Shown: positions 8,777-18,147, numbered from the stretch's first letter. The stretch is DNA of 64,000 nt from Mycobacterium simiae (GCF_010727605.1 NZ_AP022568.1:2170001-2234000), one strand, 5' to 3'. The notes: generated by a model not told the origin, from the sequence alone. Translations and numbers: made by a program.

Positions 8777-9754
8777 GTGTCCGAACTCAATACTGCGCGC
8801 GGTGCTATCGACACGGCCGACCTCGGCGTGACCCTGATGCACGAGCACGTGTTCATCATGACCACTGAGATCGCCCAGAATTACCCCGAGGCTTGGGGCG
8901 ACGAAGAAAAACGGGTCGCCGATGCGATCGCGCGGCTCAATGAGCTGAAGGCCCGCGGCGTGGACACCATCGTCGACCTCACCGTGATCGGCCTGGGCCG
9001 CTACATTCCGCGCATCGCGCGCGTCGCGGCCGCCACCGAGCTGAATATCGTTGTGGCGACCGGGATTTACACCTACAACGACGTGCCGTTCCGGTTCCAC
9101 TACGAGGGCCCCGGCGGCATGCTCGACGGCCCGGAGATCATGACCGAGATGTTCGTCCGCGACATCGAGCAGGGCATCGCCGACACCGGCGTCAAGGCCG
9201 GAATACTCAAGTGCGCTACCGACGAGCCGGGTATCACCCCCGGCGTCGAGCGAGTGTTGCGCGCGGTCGCGCAGGCGCACAAACGCACCGGAGTGCCGAT
9301 CTCCACGCACACTCACGCGGGCCTACGCCGCGGCCTGGACCAGCAGAAGATCTTCGACGAAGAAGGTGTCGACCTGACCCGTGTGGTCATCGGGCATTCC
9401 GGCGACAGCACCGACGTCGGCTACCTCGAGGAGCTGATCGCGGCCGGCTCCTACCTCGGGATGGACCGGTTTGGTCTCGACGTGATCTCGCCGTTTGAGG
9501 AGCGGGTCAAGATCGTGGCGCAGATGTGCGAGCGTGGGCACGCCGACAAGATGGTGCTGTCCCACGACGCGAACTGCTACTTCGACGCACTGCCCGAAGA
9601 GCTGGTGCCACAGCTGGCGCCCAACTGGCACTACCTGCATATCCACAACGACGTCATCCCGGCGCTTAAGGAGCGCGGCGTCACCGACGAGCAGCTCCAC
9701 ACCATGTTGGTCGACAATCCGCGGCGCATCTTCGAGCGAACGGGCGCCTACTAG
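8777..9754 (+). CDS. php: Phosphotriesterase-like lactonase (Php/PPH)
   Basis: 325 residues, orthologous to Rv0230c, a member of the phosphotriesterase-like lactonases (amidohydrolase superfamily). The binuclear metal site is complete: H22 and H24 (MHEHV), the carbamylated Lys K145 (GILKCATDEPG), H178 (STHTH), H207 (IGHSGD) and D264 (LSHDAN). The family opens N-acyl-homoserine and other lactones, with side activity on phosphotriesters. GTG 8777 is chosen because the protein then starts (SELNTARG) like the Mtb enzyme; a longer frame from 8588 would add about 60 unconserved residues. Its stop abuts the ATG of the next gene. Confidence 0.95.
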   Translation: MSELNTARGAIDTADLGVTLMHEHVFIMTTEIAQNYPEAWGDEEKRVADAIARLNELKARGVDTIVDLTVIGLGRYIPRIARVAAATELNIVVATGIYTYNDVPFRFHYEGPGGMLDGPEIMTEMFVRDIEQGIADTGVKAGILKCATDEPGITPGVERVLRAVAQAHKRTGVPISTHTHAGLRRGLDQQKIFDEEGVDLTRVVIGHSGDSTDVGYLEELIAAGSYLGMDRFGLDVISPFEERVKIVAQMCERGHADKMVLSHDANCYFDALPEELVPQLAPNWHYLHIHNDVIPALKERGVTDEQLHTMLVDNPRRIFERTGAY

Positions 9755-11251
9755 ATGGCCGAAGGTGAGCCGGTTCCGCCGATCGGTACGCAGATTTCGG
9801 CGCTGGCCGCTCGCGCTCCCGACGAGCCTGCCGTCACCTGCGACGGGTTGACCCTCACCCGCGCCGAACTGGACGCTTCGACCAACCGGCTGGCCCGCGC
9901 CTACGCCGAGCGCGGGGTGGGCGTCGGCGACTACGTGACGATGGTGTTGCCCAACTCGATCGAGTGGATCCAGGCCGTCGTGGCGTGCTGGAAACTTGGC
10001 GCCGTACCCCAGCCGCTGTCCGCGCGGTTACCGGCCGCGGAGTTGGCGAGTCTGCTTCAGTTACGGCCGCCAACCCTGTTGGTGGGTCGCGATCATCCCG
10101 AATTGCCAAGCGTGCCAACCGGTTTCATACCCGACCGGGCACTGTCCGACGCCGTGTTGCCGGAGGCGGTGTCGCCGGTGTGGAAGGCGATGGGGTCGGG
10201 TGGTAGCACCGGGCGGCCCAAACTGATCGAGTCCGGCGGTGATAGCCGGATACCGTCGGCCATCGGCTATCCGTTGGGAGCTCAGGAGGGCGACATCACC
10301 TTGGTGCCGGTGCCGCTGTCGCACAACACCGGGTTCACCGTCGCCACGGTCGCGTTGCTGATGCGCCACCACCTGGTGCTGATGAGCCGGTTCGATCCGC
10401 ACCGCTTTCTGCAACTGATCACCGATCACCACGTGACGTTCGTGACGACGGTGCCGACGATCATGCAGCGGACGCTGCCCGTCTACCACGCCAACCCGCA
10501 CGCCTATGACCTGTCGTCGATCCGGCGGTTCTGGCATCTGGCCGCGCCGTGCCCGCCCGCCATCAAGCAGGCCTGGATCGACCTGCTGGGACCGGAGAAG
10601 GTGTGGGAACTCTACGGCGGCACCGAATTACAGGCACTGACGTTCATCTCCGGCGATCAGTGGCTGACGCACCGCGGTTCGGTGGGCGTGGTCGTCACCG
10701 GTGAGATGAAGGTGCTCGACGACGACGGTAACCCGTGTCCACCGGGCGTGGTCGGCGAGATCTACATGCGGCCCAGCCCCGGCAGCGCGCCGACCTACCG
10801 CTACGTCGGCGCCGCCGCCAAAACCCGCGACGGGTGGGATTCGCTGGGCGATCTCGGCTATTTCGATGACGACGGATTCCTGTATCTGTCGGACCGACGG
10901 GTCGACATGTTCACCGTCGGGGGCCGTAATGTCTATCCCGCGGAGATCGAGAATGCGCTGTCGGCGCATCCGGATGTGTTGTCCTGCTTGGTCGTTGGCG
11001 TTCCCGACCCGAACAACGGTGATCTGGGCCAGGTGCCCTACGTCCTGGTGCAGACGAGCGGGCACTGCACCCTGGACGCCGCGGGGGTGCAGCAGTTTCT
11101 GCGCGAGCACCTCGCGGGATACAAGGTGCCACCCACCCCCGACTTCATCGAGTTCGTCGACACGCCGCTGCGCGACGACGCCGGCAAGGCCAGGCGCTCG
11201 GCGGTGCGGGCCAAGATCATCGAGCGGCTGCCGGCCGCGGAGGCGAGCTGA
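9755..11251 (+). CDS. Acyl-CoA synthetase (AMP-forming), FadD/BaiB-like
   Basis: 498 residues of the ANL superfamily. The P-loop-like adenylation motif GSGGSTGRPK is at 147-156, YGGTE is the A5 motif, GDLGYFDDDGFLYLSDR the A7/A8 hinge, and DDAGKARR carries the catalytic Lys near the C-terminus. It should activate a carboxylic acid via its adenylate to a CoA thioester. The ATG directly follows the php TAG with no gap, so translation is coupled. A lactonase making a hydroxy acid and a ligase activating it would form a logical pair. H37Rv has a different gene (Rv0229c) at this place, as far as I recall. The substrate is unknown. Confidence 0.88.
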   Translation: MAEGEPVPPIGTQISALAARAPDEPAVTCDGLTLTRAELDASTNRLARAYAERGVGVGDYVTMVLPNSIEWIQAVVACWKLGAVPQPLSARLPAAELASLLQLRPPTLLVGRDHPELPSVPTGFIPDRALSDAVLPEAVSPVWKAMGSGGSTGRPKLIESGGDSRIPSAIGYPLGAQEGDITLVPVPLSHNTGFTVATVALLMRHHLVLMSRFDPHRFLQLITDHHVTFVTTVPTIMQRTLPVYHANPHAYDLSSIRRFWHLAAPCPPAIKQAWIDLLGPEKVWELYGGTELQALTFISGDQWLTHRGSVGVVVTGEMKVLDDDGNPCPPGVVGEIYMRPSPGSAPTYRYVGAAAKTRDGWDSLGDLGYFDDDGFLYLSDRRVDMFTVGGRNVYPAEIENALSAHPDVLSCLVVGVPDPNNGDLGQVPYVLVQTSGHCTLDAAGVQQFLREHLAGYKVPPTPDFIEFVDTPLRDDAGKARRSAVRAKIIERLPAAEAS

Positions 11252-11337
11252 CCGTCACCGATCGGCGGCACCAAGAATCCTCCAAGGCCCGCGTACCACT
11301 ATTGGGTTGATTGCTGACCGGAGTCCTGGAGAGGGCC

Positions 11338-11817
11338 ATGAAGATCGAGCCATTGAGCACCGAGCTGATCGAAAAATATCTGCGCTCGCGCGGGTTGCGG
11401 TTCTTCTGCAGCGACGACGGGCAGGAGTTTCTGCTGGTGCTGTCCAGCATCGAAGGCGGCAAGCTGCACGTCAGCCTGCGGATCAACGGTGTGCGGCCCG
11501 ACATTCTGGAGATCACCGTCAGCCCGGCCGGCTACTACCACGCCGGCGAGCGTGCCCGGCTGATGGAATTGGTCAACGACTGGAACCGAGACACCCACTG
11601 GCCCAAAGCCTTTGTGCGCGAAACCGCGCAACCCAACCGCGTCACCGTGGTCGGCGAGAGCGCCTACCTGCTCAGCGACGGCATCCACCTCGCGGCGCTG
11701 GGAAACTTCGTCAAGTCCACCGTCGAGTACGGAACCGATCTGTTCACCAAGATCGAGCAAGCCATCGGCCTGCCCTCGGCGCAGGCGCTGGAGCAGTGGA
11801 TGGACCGCACCGGTTAG
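11338..11817 (+). CDS. YbjN-domain protein
   Basis: 159 residues matching the YbjN/bacterial sensory-transduction-regulator fold (resembling type III secretion chaperones): an N-terminal helix (IEKYLRSRGLRF), strands around EFLLVLSSIEGGKLHVSLRI, then LMELVNDWNRDTHWPKAFV, a hallmark of the family. No catalytic residues are seen. A molecular function is not established; such proteins are common next to envelope genes in actinobacteria. ATG 11338 has GGAGAGG upstream. It sits 86 bp after the acyl-CoA synthetase and overlaps the end of the convergent acyltransferase by 4 nt. Confidence 0.75.
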   Translation: MKIEPLSTELIEKYLRSRGLRFFCSDDGQEFLLVLSSIEGGKLHVSLRINGVRPDILEITVSPAGYYHAGERARLMELVNDWNRDTHWPKAFVRETAQPNRVTVVGESAYLLSDGIHLAALGNFVKSTVEYGTDLFTKIEQAIGLPSAQALEQWMDRTG

Positions 11818-12986
11818 GGCGCGATCGCGTCGGCCTCCGCATCGAGCACTCGAGCGCTGTCGGCCGGCTTCTCGAGCTTTTCCCACCGACGCAAGGCTTG
11901 CCGGCACGGCGCCTCGACCAGGGCGTAGCTCACCGCCGCGATCGCGAACCCGAAGATGAGCGTCAGCACCAGCACCGTAGGCATGTTGCCGGTGAACGGG
12001 AAGGTCCCGATGACCGGGAACACCATGGCCAGCGCGGCCAGGTGCCAGATGAACAATCCATAGGACCAGCGGCCCAGGGTGACCAGCACGACATTGCCCA
12101 ACATCCGGTGCTCGGTGTCGGGGCGGTCCAGCACCAACGGGGCAACCAACGCGAACGCGACCAGCGCGCCCATCGACGTCTTCACCGCGAACTGCGCCGC
12201 CGTACCGGGCGCCAGCCCCTCCGGCCCCGCCAGCGGGGACGCCGCGACCGCGAAGCCCACCAGCACGATGCCGGCCATCAGCCACCGCCGCCGCGCCAGC
12301 CGATGGATCGGCCCGATCGGGGCGTGCACCCACTCGGCGAGCAGCATGCCCGCGGCGAACCAGGAGAAGAATGCCGGCGGCCAGTTCAGCGGGTTGCCGG
12401 ACGCCGACTGCCCGGTGAACAACGGCAGCCAGGCCCAACCCCAGCTGAGCACGGCCAGCGCCGCGATCACCGGTACCCGCGCGCGCACCGGCACTTGTCG
12501 AGCAAGCAGCGCCAGCACCGGCAGCGCCAGATAAAAGGTGACCTCGACCGACAGGCTCCACATCTGGGTCAGGCCGCCGGTCAGGGTCAGCGGCACGTAG
12601 ATTTGGGTGAGCGTCAGGTTTGCCAGCCACACCGTCGGGCTGGCGTGATCCGCGTCGGGCAGCAGGGTGAGGATCACGACCACCGCCACCAGATAGGCCG
12701 GCATGATGCGCACCACCCGCGACCGCAAGTAGTGACCAGTCGGCGGGGGCGGCGCCAGGCCCCGCGCGGAACCGGCGTGGCCTCGCCACAGCAGAAAGCC
12801 GGACAGCGCGAAAAACACCGCCACCGCGAGGTCGAAGCGCCCGAAGACCCGGCCGTCGACGCCGCTGGAATGCCCGGTCTGGAAGGCCACATGCGTGACG
12901 ACGACGCCCATGGCCGCGCACGCACGCATACCCTCGACGGCAGGGAGGAAGCTGCGGGTTCCGCCCACCTGCTGGCCATCGGTCAC
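11814..12986 (-). CDS. Acyltransferase 3 family membrane protein, TmaT-type
   Basis: 390 residues with about ten hydrophobic segments, typical of acyltransferase 3/OafA proteins. The N-terminal region has a conserved His (VTHVAFQTG, around residue 32) and RVVRIMPAY, both family hallmarks; LSVEVTFYLALP is another. It is the counterpart of Rv0228. Established work in Corynebacterium glutamicum describes the homologue TmaT as the acetyltransferase acting on trehalose monomycolate before MmpL-mediated transfer. The gene is divergent from the DUF3068 gene at 13082, with which its homologues are paired. The start is GTG. The link to mmpL3 at 47859 is functional, not positional. Confidence 0.88.
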   Translation of the reverse strand: MTDGQQVGGTRSFLPAVEGMRACAAMGVVVTHVAFQTGHSSGVDGRVFGRFDLAVAVFFALSGFLLWRGHAGSARGLAPPPPTGHYLRSRVVRIMPAYLVAVVVILTLLPDADHASPTVWLANLTLTQIYVPLTLTGGLTQMWSLSVEVTFYLALPVLALLARQVPVRARVPVIAALAVLSWGWAWLPLFTGQSASGNPLNWPPAFFSWFAAGMLLAEWVHAPIGPIHRLARRRWLMAGIVLVGFAVAASPLAGPEGLAPGTAAQFAVKTSMGALVAFALVAPLVLDRPDTEHRMLGNVVLVTLGRWSYGLFIWHLAALAMVFPVIGTFPFTGNMPTVLVLTLIFGFAIAAVSYALVEAPCRQALRRWEKLEKPADSARVLDAEADAIAP

Positions 12987-13081
12987 GATCCCAGTCTGCC
13001 TGCGCTGTGTTGCCGGCCGAACTGGGTAGTGCTGTTAGGGTCAAACGGGTTTGCCTCGAGCACTTAGGAGGGCACGGCAAC

Positions 13082-14347
13082 GTGAACCGAGCGGTTATGT
13101 TGCGGTTCGCCGCATGCGGAATCATCGGACTCGGGGCCGCCCTGCTGATCGCCGCGCTGCTGTTGTCGACCTACACGACCAGCCGGATCGCGAAGATCCC
13201 ACTGAACATCGACGCCACGCTGGTCAGCGATGGCACCGGCACCGCAATCGACATGGCGTCGCTGTCCGGGGACCATATTGTCGTCAACCAGAATGTGCCG
13301 CTGGTATCCCAGCAGCAGGTCAGCGTCGAGTCGCCGGCCAACGCCGACGTCGTCACGCTGCAGGTTGGCAGCACGCTTCGGCGCACGGACAAGCAAAAGG
13401 ACAGCGGGCTGCTGTTGGCGATCGTCGACACCGTCACCCTCAACCGCAAGACCGCGCTGGCGGTGTCCGACGACACCCACACCGGCGGCGCCGTGCAGAA
13501 GCCGCGCACCATGAACGACGAGAACCCGCCCACATCGATCCCGGTGCGCCATGACGGCCTGTCGTACCGGTTCCCGTTTCACACCGAGAAGAAGACTTAT
13601 CCGTACTTCGACCCGATCGCGCAGAAGACGTACGACGTCAACTACGACGCCGAAGAGGACGTCAACGGTCTGACCGCCTACAAGTTCACCCAGAACATCG
13701 GCTATAGCGCCGACGGCAAGCTGGTGGCGCCGGTGAAGTACCCCTCGTTGTACGCCGGCGACGAAGACGGCAAGGTCACGGCGTCCGCGGCGATGTGGGG
13801 CCTGCAGGGCGGGGATCCGGCCGAGCAAATCACCATGACCCGCTACTACGCGGCGCAGCGGACGTTCTGGGTCGACCCCGTCTCGGGCACCATCGTCAAG
13901 CAGACCGAGCACGCCAATCATTACTACGCCCGGGATCCCCTCAAGCCGGAGGTGACGCTGACCGATTACAAGGTCACCTCCAACGAGGACACCGTGGAAT
14001 CTCAGGTCAACGCGGCCCGCGACGAGCGTGATCGGCTGGCGCTGTGGTCGCGGGTGCTGCCGATCACCTTCACCGCGGTCGGCCTGATCGCCTTGATCGG
14101 TGGCGCCGTGCTGGCCTCGTTCAGTCTGCGGACCGAGAGCGCGCTGACCGATCCCGGCCTGGACCGCGGCGACGAGGAGTTCTTCGGCCGCAGTGGGCTG
14201 GAGGAACGGGTGCCCGGCGCGGAGGCCGAAACCGAGAAGTTGCCCACCCAGCGCTCGGAATCGCACGACGATCCGCCCGCGGCCGACCCGCTACCCGGCG
14301 AGCCCGACCCGGGCCCGCCCGAACCCAGTCCACCCGATCGGGACTAG
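13082..14347 (+). CDS. DUF3068 membrane protein needed for lipoglycan maturation (Rv0227c type)
   Basis: 421 residues, the same length I recall for Rv0227c. There is one N-terminal membrane helix (about 8-30, GLGAALLIAALLLSTY), a large extracytoplasmic domain with many Tyr/Phe/Asp (YRFPFHTEKKTYPYFDP), a second membrane helix near residues 322-347 (ITFTAVGLIALIGGAVLASF) and an acidic, proline-rich cytoplasmic tail. The homologue in M. smegmatis (MSMEG_0317) and C. glutamicum (NCgl2760) is reported to be needed for lipomannan maturation and lipoarabinomannan synthesis. The start GTG has GGAGGG about 10 nt upstream. It is probably co-transcribed with 14366. Confidence 0.88.
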   Translation: MNRAVMLRFAACGIIGLGAALLIAALLLSTYTTSRIAKIPLNIDATLVSDGTGTAIDMASLSGDHIVVNQNVPLVSQQQVSVESPANADVVTLQVGSTLRRTDKQKDSGLLLAIVDTVTLNRKTALAVSDDTHTGGAVQKPRTMNDENPPTSIPVRHDGLSYRFPFHTEKKTYPYFDPIAQKTYDVNYDAEEDVNGLTAYKFTQNIGYSADGKLVAPVKYPSLYAGDEDGKVTASAAMWGLQGGDPAEQITMTRYYAAQRTFWVDPVSGTIVKQTEHANHYYARDPLKPEVTLTDYKVTSNEDTVESQVNAARDERDRLALWSRVLPITFTAVGLIALIGGAVLASFSLRTESALTDPGLDRGDEEFFGRSGLEERVPGAEAETEKLPTQRSESHDDPPAADPLPGEPDPGPPEPSPPDRD

Positions 14348-14365
14348 CCACCGGTCGGGCCGACG

Positions 14366-16150
14366 GTGACCGCACCACAGCGCCGAGCGGTGTGGTGGTC
14401 GGTCCCCGCCTACGCGCTGCTGCTGAGCTTGCTGGTGGCCGGACCGCTGCTGCGCCCTGGGTATGTGCTGTTGCGCGATGCGGTGTCCACCCCACGCTCC
14501 TATCTGTCGGACACCGCTCTGGGCTTGACGGCGCCGCCGAGGGCGACGCCGCAGGATTTCGCGGTGGCGCTGGCCTCGCACCTGATCGACGGCGGCGTTG
14601 TGGTCAAGACACTGCTCGTCGCTGGTCTGTGGCTGGCGGGTTGGGGCGCGGCGCGGCTCGTCGCGACCGCCCTGCCCTGCGCGGGCCTATCGGGTCAGTT
14701 CGTCGCGGTCACCCTGGCGATCTGGAATCCCTATGTGGCCGAACGGCTTTTGCAAGGGCACTGGAGCCTGCTGGTCGGCTACGGCTGTCTGCCCTGGGTC
14801 GCGACGGCGGTGCTGGGGCTGCGCTCCGCATCCACCGGGTGGTTCGCCTTGGCGTTCTGGATCGCGCTGGCCGGCCTGACGCCGACCGGGCTGATGCTCG
14901 CCGCCACCGTGGGCCTGGCCTGCGCGGTGGGCCCCGGCGCAGGCCGGTCGCGGTGGCTGTGCGCCGCGGCGGTACTGGGCGCGGCGTTGCTAGCCGCGCT
15001 GCCATGGCTGGTGGCCGCGGCGACCGGACCGTCGTTGGCCGCCCCAGAATCGGCGGCTGGGGTGGTCGCATTCGCCCCGCGCGCCGAACCCGGGCTGGGC
15101 ACGCTGGGCAGCCTGGCCGGCCTGGGCGGGATCTGGAACAGTGAAGCGGTGCCCAGTTCGCGGGCCACGCTATTCGCCGCGGTGTCGACGCTGGTGTTCC
15201 TGGGCGTGGTGGCGACCGGGCTGCCGACGGTGCTTCGCCGCCGCGCCGTCCTGCCACTGCTGGCGCTGGCGGTGGCCGCGGTGCTGCTTCCGGCCGCTCT
15301 GGCCACCGATTCCGGCCTGCACTTGCTGGCCGCGGTCGTCGACGCCGCGCCCGGCCTCGGTGTGCTGCGCGACGGACAAAAGTGGGTGGCGCTGGCGATG
15401 CCGGGGTATCTGCTGGGCGCGGCGGGCGCGGTCGTGACGGTGCGCCGGTGGCTGCCGGCTCCAGCCGACGTCGCCGCGGCGCTGGCCGGCTGTCTGGCGC
15501 TGATTGCGGTACTGCCCGATGCGGCCTGGGGCGTGGGCGGCAAGGTCACCGCGGTGCACTACCCGAGCGGGTGGGCCGCCGTCGCAGCCCAGATCAACAG
15601 CGCGCCCGCGCCGGTCGCCGTCTTGCCCGCCGGCTCGATGCGGCGCTTCGCGTGGTCGGGCCCGTTCCCGGTGCTCGATCCGCTGCCCCGCTGGGTGCGT
15701 GCCGAGGTGCTGTCCACCGGCGACTTGGCGATCTCGGGCCAGGTGGTGCCCGGGGAGGGCCACCGCGCCCGGGCAATTCAGCAGCTGCTGCTCTCCGGTG
15801 TCGACGCGTCCGCGCTGGCCCCGGCCGGGGTGGGCTGGCTGGTCGTCGAGGCGGACACGGCCGGTGACCTCGGAGCTGCGGCGCGCACGCTGCGCACGCT
15901 CACGCCGGTCTACCGCGACGAGCACCTCACGCTGTATCGCGTCGGCGGCGTGGGCGCCGGCGTGCCGCCGGCCCGGCGGCACACCGTCGTGATCGCGCAC
16001 CTGGCGTGGCTGGCGCTACTGATCGGGGGCGGGGGCGGTGCGCTGGTCGCCGGGGTTCGGCGTCGCGGCTGCAGGGCAAGCGACAGCGGTGCGCCGCGCC
16101 ACGTAAACCAGGGCGACGACAACGCCCCGACAGACGTCGCAGCGGACTGA
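14366..16150 (+). CDS. Polytopic membrane protein, possible GT-C glycosyltransferase (Rv0226c type)
   Basis: 594 residues with roughly a dozen membrane segments ending in a soluble stretch and a last helix near 548-570. An early LRDAVSTPRS and a later WNPYVAERLLQGHWSLL recall motifs of GT-C arabinosyl- and mannosyltransferases that use polyprenyl-phosphate sugars (Asp in the first extracytoplasmic loop). This assignment is my inference; the family is annotated only as a conserved membrane protein. It starts 18 nt after the DUF3068 gene, so the two form an operon, and its convergent neighbour is a glycosyltransferase. A role in lipoglycan or arabinogalactan assembly is plausible. Confidence 0.8.
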   Translation: MTAPQRRAVWWSVPAYALLLSLLVAGPLLRPGYVLLRDAVSTPRSYLSDTALGLTAPPRATPQDFAVALASHLIDGGVVVKTLLVAGLWLAGWGAARLVATALPCAGLSGQFVAVTLAIWNPYVAERLLQGHWSLLVGYGCLPWVATAVLGLRSASTGWFALAFWIALAGLTPTGLMLAATVGLACAVGPGAGRSRWLCAAAVLGAALLAALPWLVAAATGPSLAAPESAAGVVAFAPRAEPGLGTLGSLAGLGGIWNSEAVPSSRATLFAAVSTLVFLGVVATGLPTVLRRRAVLPLLALAVAAVLLPAALATDSGLHLLAAVVDAAPGLGVLRDGQKWVALAMPGYLLGAAGAVVTVRRWLPAPADVAAALAGCLALIAVLPDAAWGVGGKVTAVHYPSGWAAVAAQINSAPAPVAVLPAGSMRRFAWSGPFPVLDPLPRWVRAEVLSTGDLAISGQVVPGEGHRARAIQQLLLSGVDASALAPAGVGWLVVEADTAGDLGAAARTLRTLTPVYRDEHLTLYRVGGVGAGVPPARRHTVVIAHLAWLALLIGGGGGALVAGVRRRGCRASDSGAPRHVNQGDDNAPTDVAAD

Positions 16151-16181
16151 GTTTCGCGAGGCGGGGCGCCGGGCGTTCGAA

Positions 16182-17339
16182 TCAGACCATGCCGCTGAGG
16201 AATTCGCCGGCCCGTACGGATTCCAGCACGGTGCGCATCGACTCGGCGCTTTGCGTCCAGGAGAACTCGCCGCTGCGGGTCTGTGCCTTGACGCCGAGCT
16301 GCTCACGCAGCACCGGCTCGCGCAGCAATTCGTCGAGGCGGTCCACCAGCTCGGCACGGTCGTCAACCAAGATTCCGGTGACCCCGTCGACGATCGAGTC
16401 GGCCAGGCCACCCGAGGAGCGGTAGCCGATCGTGGGCACCCGATGCTGCGCGGCCTCGACGACGGCCAGCCCCCAGCCCTCTTTCCGTGAGGGCAGCACG
16501 TGCACCCACGCGCGTTGCAGCAGCTGATGTTTGGTCACGTCGTCGACATGGCCGTGGAACGTCACCGCTTCGCAAATACCGAGGCTGCGCGCGTAGTCGA
16601 CGAGCCGCTGCCGCCACCAACCGTCACCGACGATGTCCAGGTGCAGGCCGGCGAACCGCGGTCGCAGCTCGGCGACCGTTTCTAGGGCGTCCTCGATCTG
16701 CTTGTGCGGCACCAGCCGCGACAGCACCACCACCCGCGGCACCGACGAACACGGACCGGACAACGAAACGGCCGGCGCTTCGTCCAGCCCGTTGCGCACC
16801 ACCGCGATCCGGTCGTTGTCCACGCCCAGAGCGACCAGGTCGCGCGCCGACGGCAGCGACACGGTCAGGTACTGATTGCGCCGGTGCAGCCGCGGCGACA
16901 ACCACGACTCGACGAACCAGCCCAGCCGGCCGAGCACCGGCCCGGCAACCGGCCATTGCTCGCGGTGGCAGTGGTGCACCAGCACCACCACGCGGCGGCC
17001 GAACAGCAGGCGGGCGCAAAACGGCAGGCCGTTTTGCGCGTCGACCACTACGTCGGGGCGCACCGCGCGCAGCGGCCCGAGCCGCAGCCGCGCGGCAGCC
17101 AGTGCCAGCAGCGCCCACACGTAGACCGAGTAGCGCCCACCCGCGCGGTGGATCTGCACGCCGTCGACGAGCTCTCGACGCAGCGAGCCCGGATAGCGGG
17201 CCGTACGCAGGGTGACGGCGACACCCGAGGCGGCCAGTTGCGCGCCGATGCGCTGCAAATAGGTTTCGCTGCCGCCGCCCTGAGGATGGCCGGTATCGCG
17301 CCAGCACAACAGCAGTACCGAGCGCAGACCAGACATCAT
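16182..17339 (-). CDS. GT4-family glycosyltransferase (Rv0225 type)
   Basis: 385 residues. The N-terminal half has the acceptor domain with CWRDTGHPQGGGSETY, where the GGG-[SA]-E loop is typical of GT4 enzymes. The C-terminal half has the nucleotide-sugar domain with VVLSRLVPHKQ and PSRKEGWGLAVVEA (E-G-x-G-L-x-x-x-E, the retaining GT4 signature). It is a cytoplasmic, membrane-associated enzyme; donor and acceptor are unknown. The frame opens at 17387, but the ATG pair at 17339/17336 gives the N-terminus seen in Mtb Rv0225. It diverges from the methyltransferase gene with under 40 bp between them, so the promoters must overlap. Confidence 0.92.
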   Translation of the reverse strand: MMSGLRSVLLLCWRDTGHPQGGGSETYLQRIGAQLAASGVAVTLRTARYPGSLRRELVDGVQIHRAGGRYSVYVWALLALAAARLRLGPLRAVRPDVVVDAQNGLPFCARLLFGRRVVVLVHHCHREQWPVAGPVLGRLGWFVESWLSPRLHRRNQYLTVSLPSARDLVALGVDNDRIAVVRNGLDEAPAVSLSGPCSSVPRVVVLSRLVPHKQIEDALETVAELRPRFAGLHLDIVGDGWWRQRLVDYARSLGICEAVTFHGHVDDVTKHQLLQRAWVHVLPSRKEGWGLAVVEAAQHRVPTIGYRSSGGLADSIVDGVTGILVDDRAELVDRLDELLREPVLREQLGVKAQTRSGEFSWTQSAESMRTVLESVRAGEFLSGMV

Positions 17340-17376
17340 CGTCAGCCTAGCCGTTGCCCGACGTAGGGTGTGGCCG

Positions 17377-18147
17377 GTGGCGGTCACTGACGTGTTTGCG
17401 CGCCGGGCGACGTTGTCGCGTTCGGTGCGGCTGTTGTCGGAGTTTCGCTATGAACAGGCGGACCCGGCCCGCTTTTACCGCACGCTGGCGGCCGATACCG
17501 CGGCGATGGTCGGCGACCTGTGGTTGGCCGCCCGCGGCGAACTGCCGACCGGCCGGACCGTGCTCGACGTCGGGGGCGGACCGGGCTATTTCGCGGCAGC
17601 CTTCGCCGACGCCGGGCTCCGCTACCTCGGTGTCGAACCCGACCCTGGTGAGATGCACGCCGCCGGACCGGGTCGGGCCGCGACGACGCAGACCTTCGTC
17701 CGCGCGTCGGGCATGGCGCTGCCGTTCGCCGACGACTCAGTGGACATCTGCCTGTCGTCCAACGTCGCCGAACACGTGCCGCGGCCCTGGCAACTCGGCG
17801 CCGAGATGCTGCGCGTCACCAAGCCGGGCGGGTTGGTGGTGCTGTCCTACACCGTGTGGCTGGGTCCATTCGGCGGGCACGAGATGGGCCTGACGCACTA
17901 TCTGGGCGGCGCCCGCGCCGCCGCCTACTACGCCCGCAAACATGGCCACCGGGCCAAAAACGACTACGGGTCGTCGTTGTTCGCGGTGTCGGCCGCGGAC
18001 GGACTGAGTTGGGCCGCGCACACCGGCGCGCTGGTGGCCGCATTTCCGCGCTACCACCCGCGATGGGCCTGGTGGCTGACGTCGGTGCCAGTGTTGCGGG
18101 AGTTCCTGGTCAGCAATCTCCTGCTGGTCCTTTCACCCCGAGAATGA
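17377..18147 (+). CDS. SAM-dependent methyltransferase (Rv0224c type)
   Basis: 256 residues of class I methyltransferase fold. Motif I is LDVGGGPGYFA (SAM-binding), followed by an acidic VEPDP at the end of beta-2, DICLSSNVAEHV as motif II/III and LRVTKPGGLVVLSY after it, so the Rossmann core is complete. The substrate is unknown; its position opposite a GT4 enzyme and beside envelope genes suggests a glycan or lipid acceptor. GTG 17377 matches the Mtb start (AVTDVFARR); GTG 17368 would add three residues. It ends 101 bp before the aldehyde dehydrogenase gene. Confidence 0.9.
   Translation: MAVTDVFARRATLSRSVRLLSEFRYEQADPARFYRTLAADTAAMVGDLWLAARGELPTGRTVLDVGGGPGYFAAAFADAGLRYLGVEPDPGEMHAAGPGRAATTQTFVRASGMALPFADDSVDICLSSNVAEHVPRPWQLGAEMLRVTKPGGLVVLSYTVWLGPFGGHEMGLTHYLGGARAAAYYARKHGHRAKNDYGSSLFAVSAADGLSWAAHTGALVAAFPRYHPRWAWWLTSVPVLREFLVSNLLLVLSPRE

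Noticed and set aside
10866..13125. Very long open frames (over 600 residues) on both strands across the FadD, YbjN and acyltransferase genes
   Set aside because: They lie in phases antisense or shifted to three well-supported genes and are Arg/Pro/Ala-rich low-complexity translations, the usual artefact of high-GC DNA.
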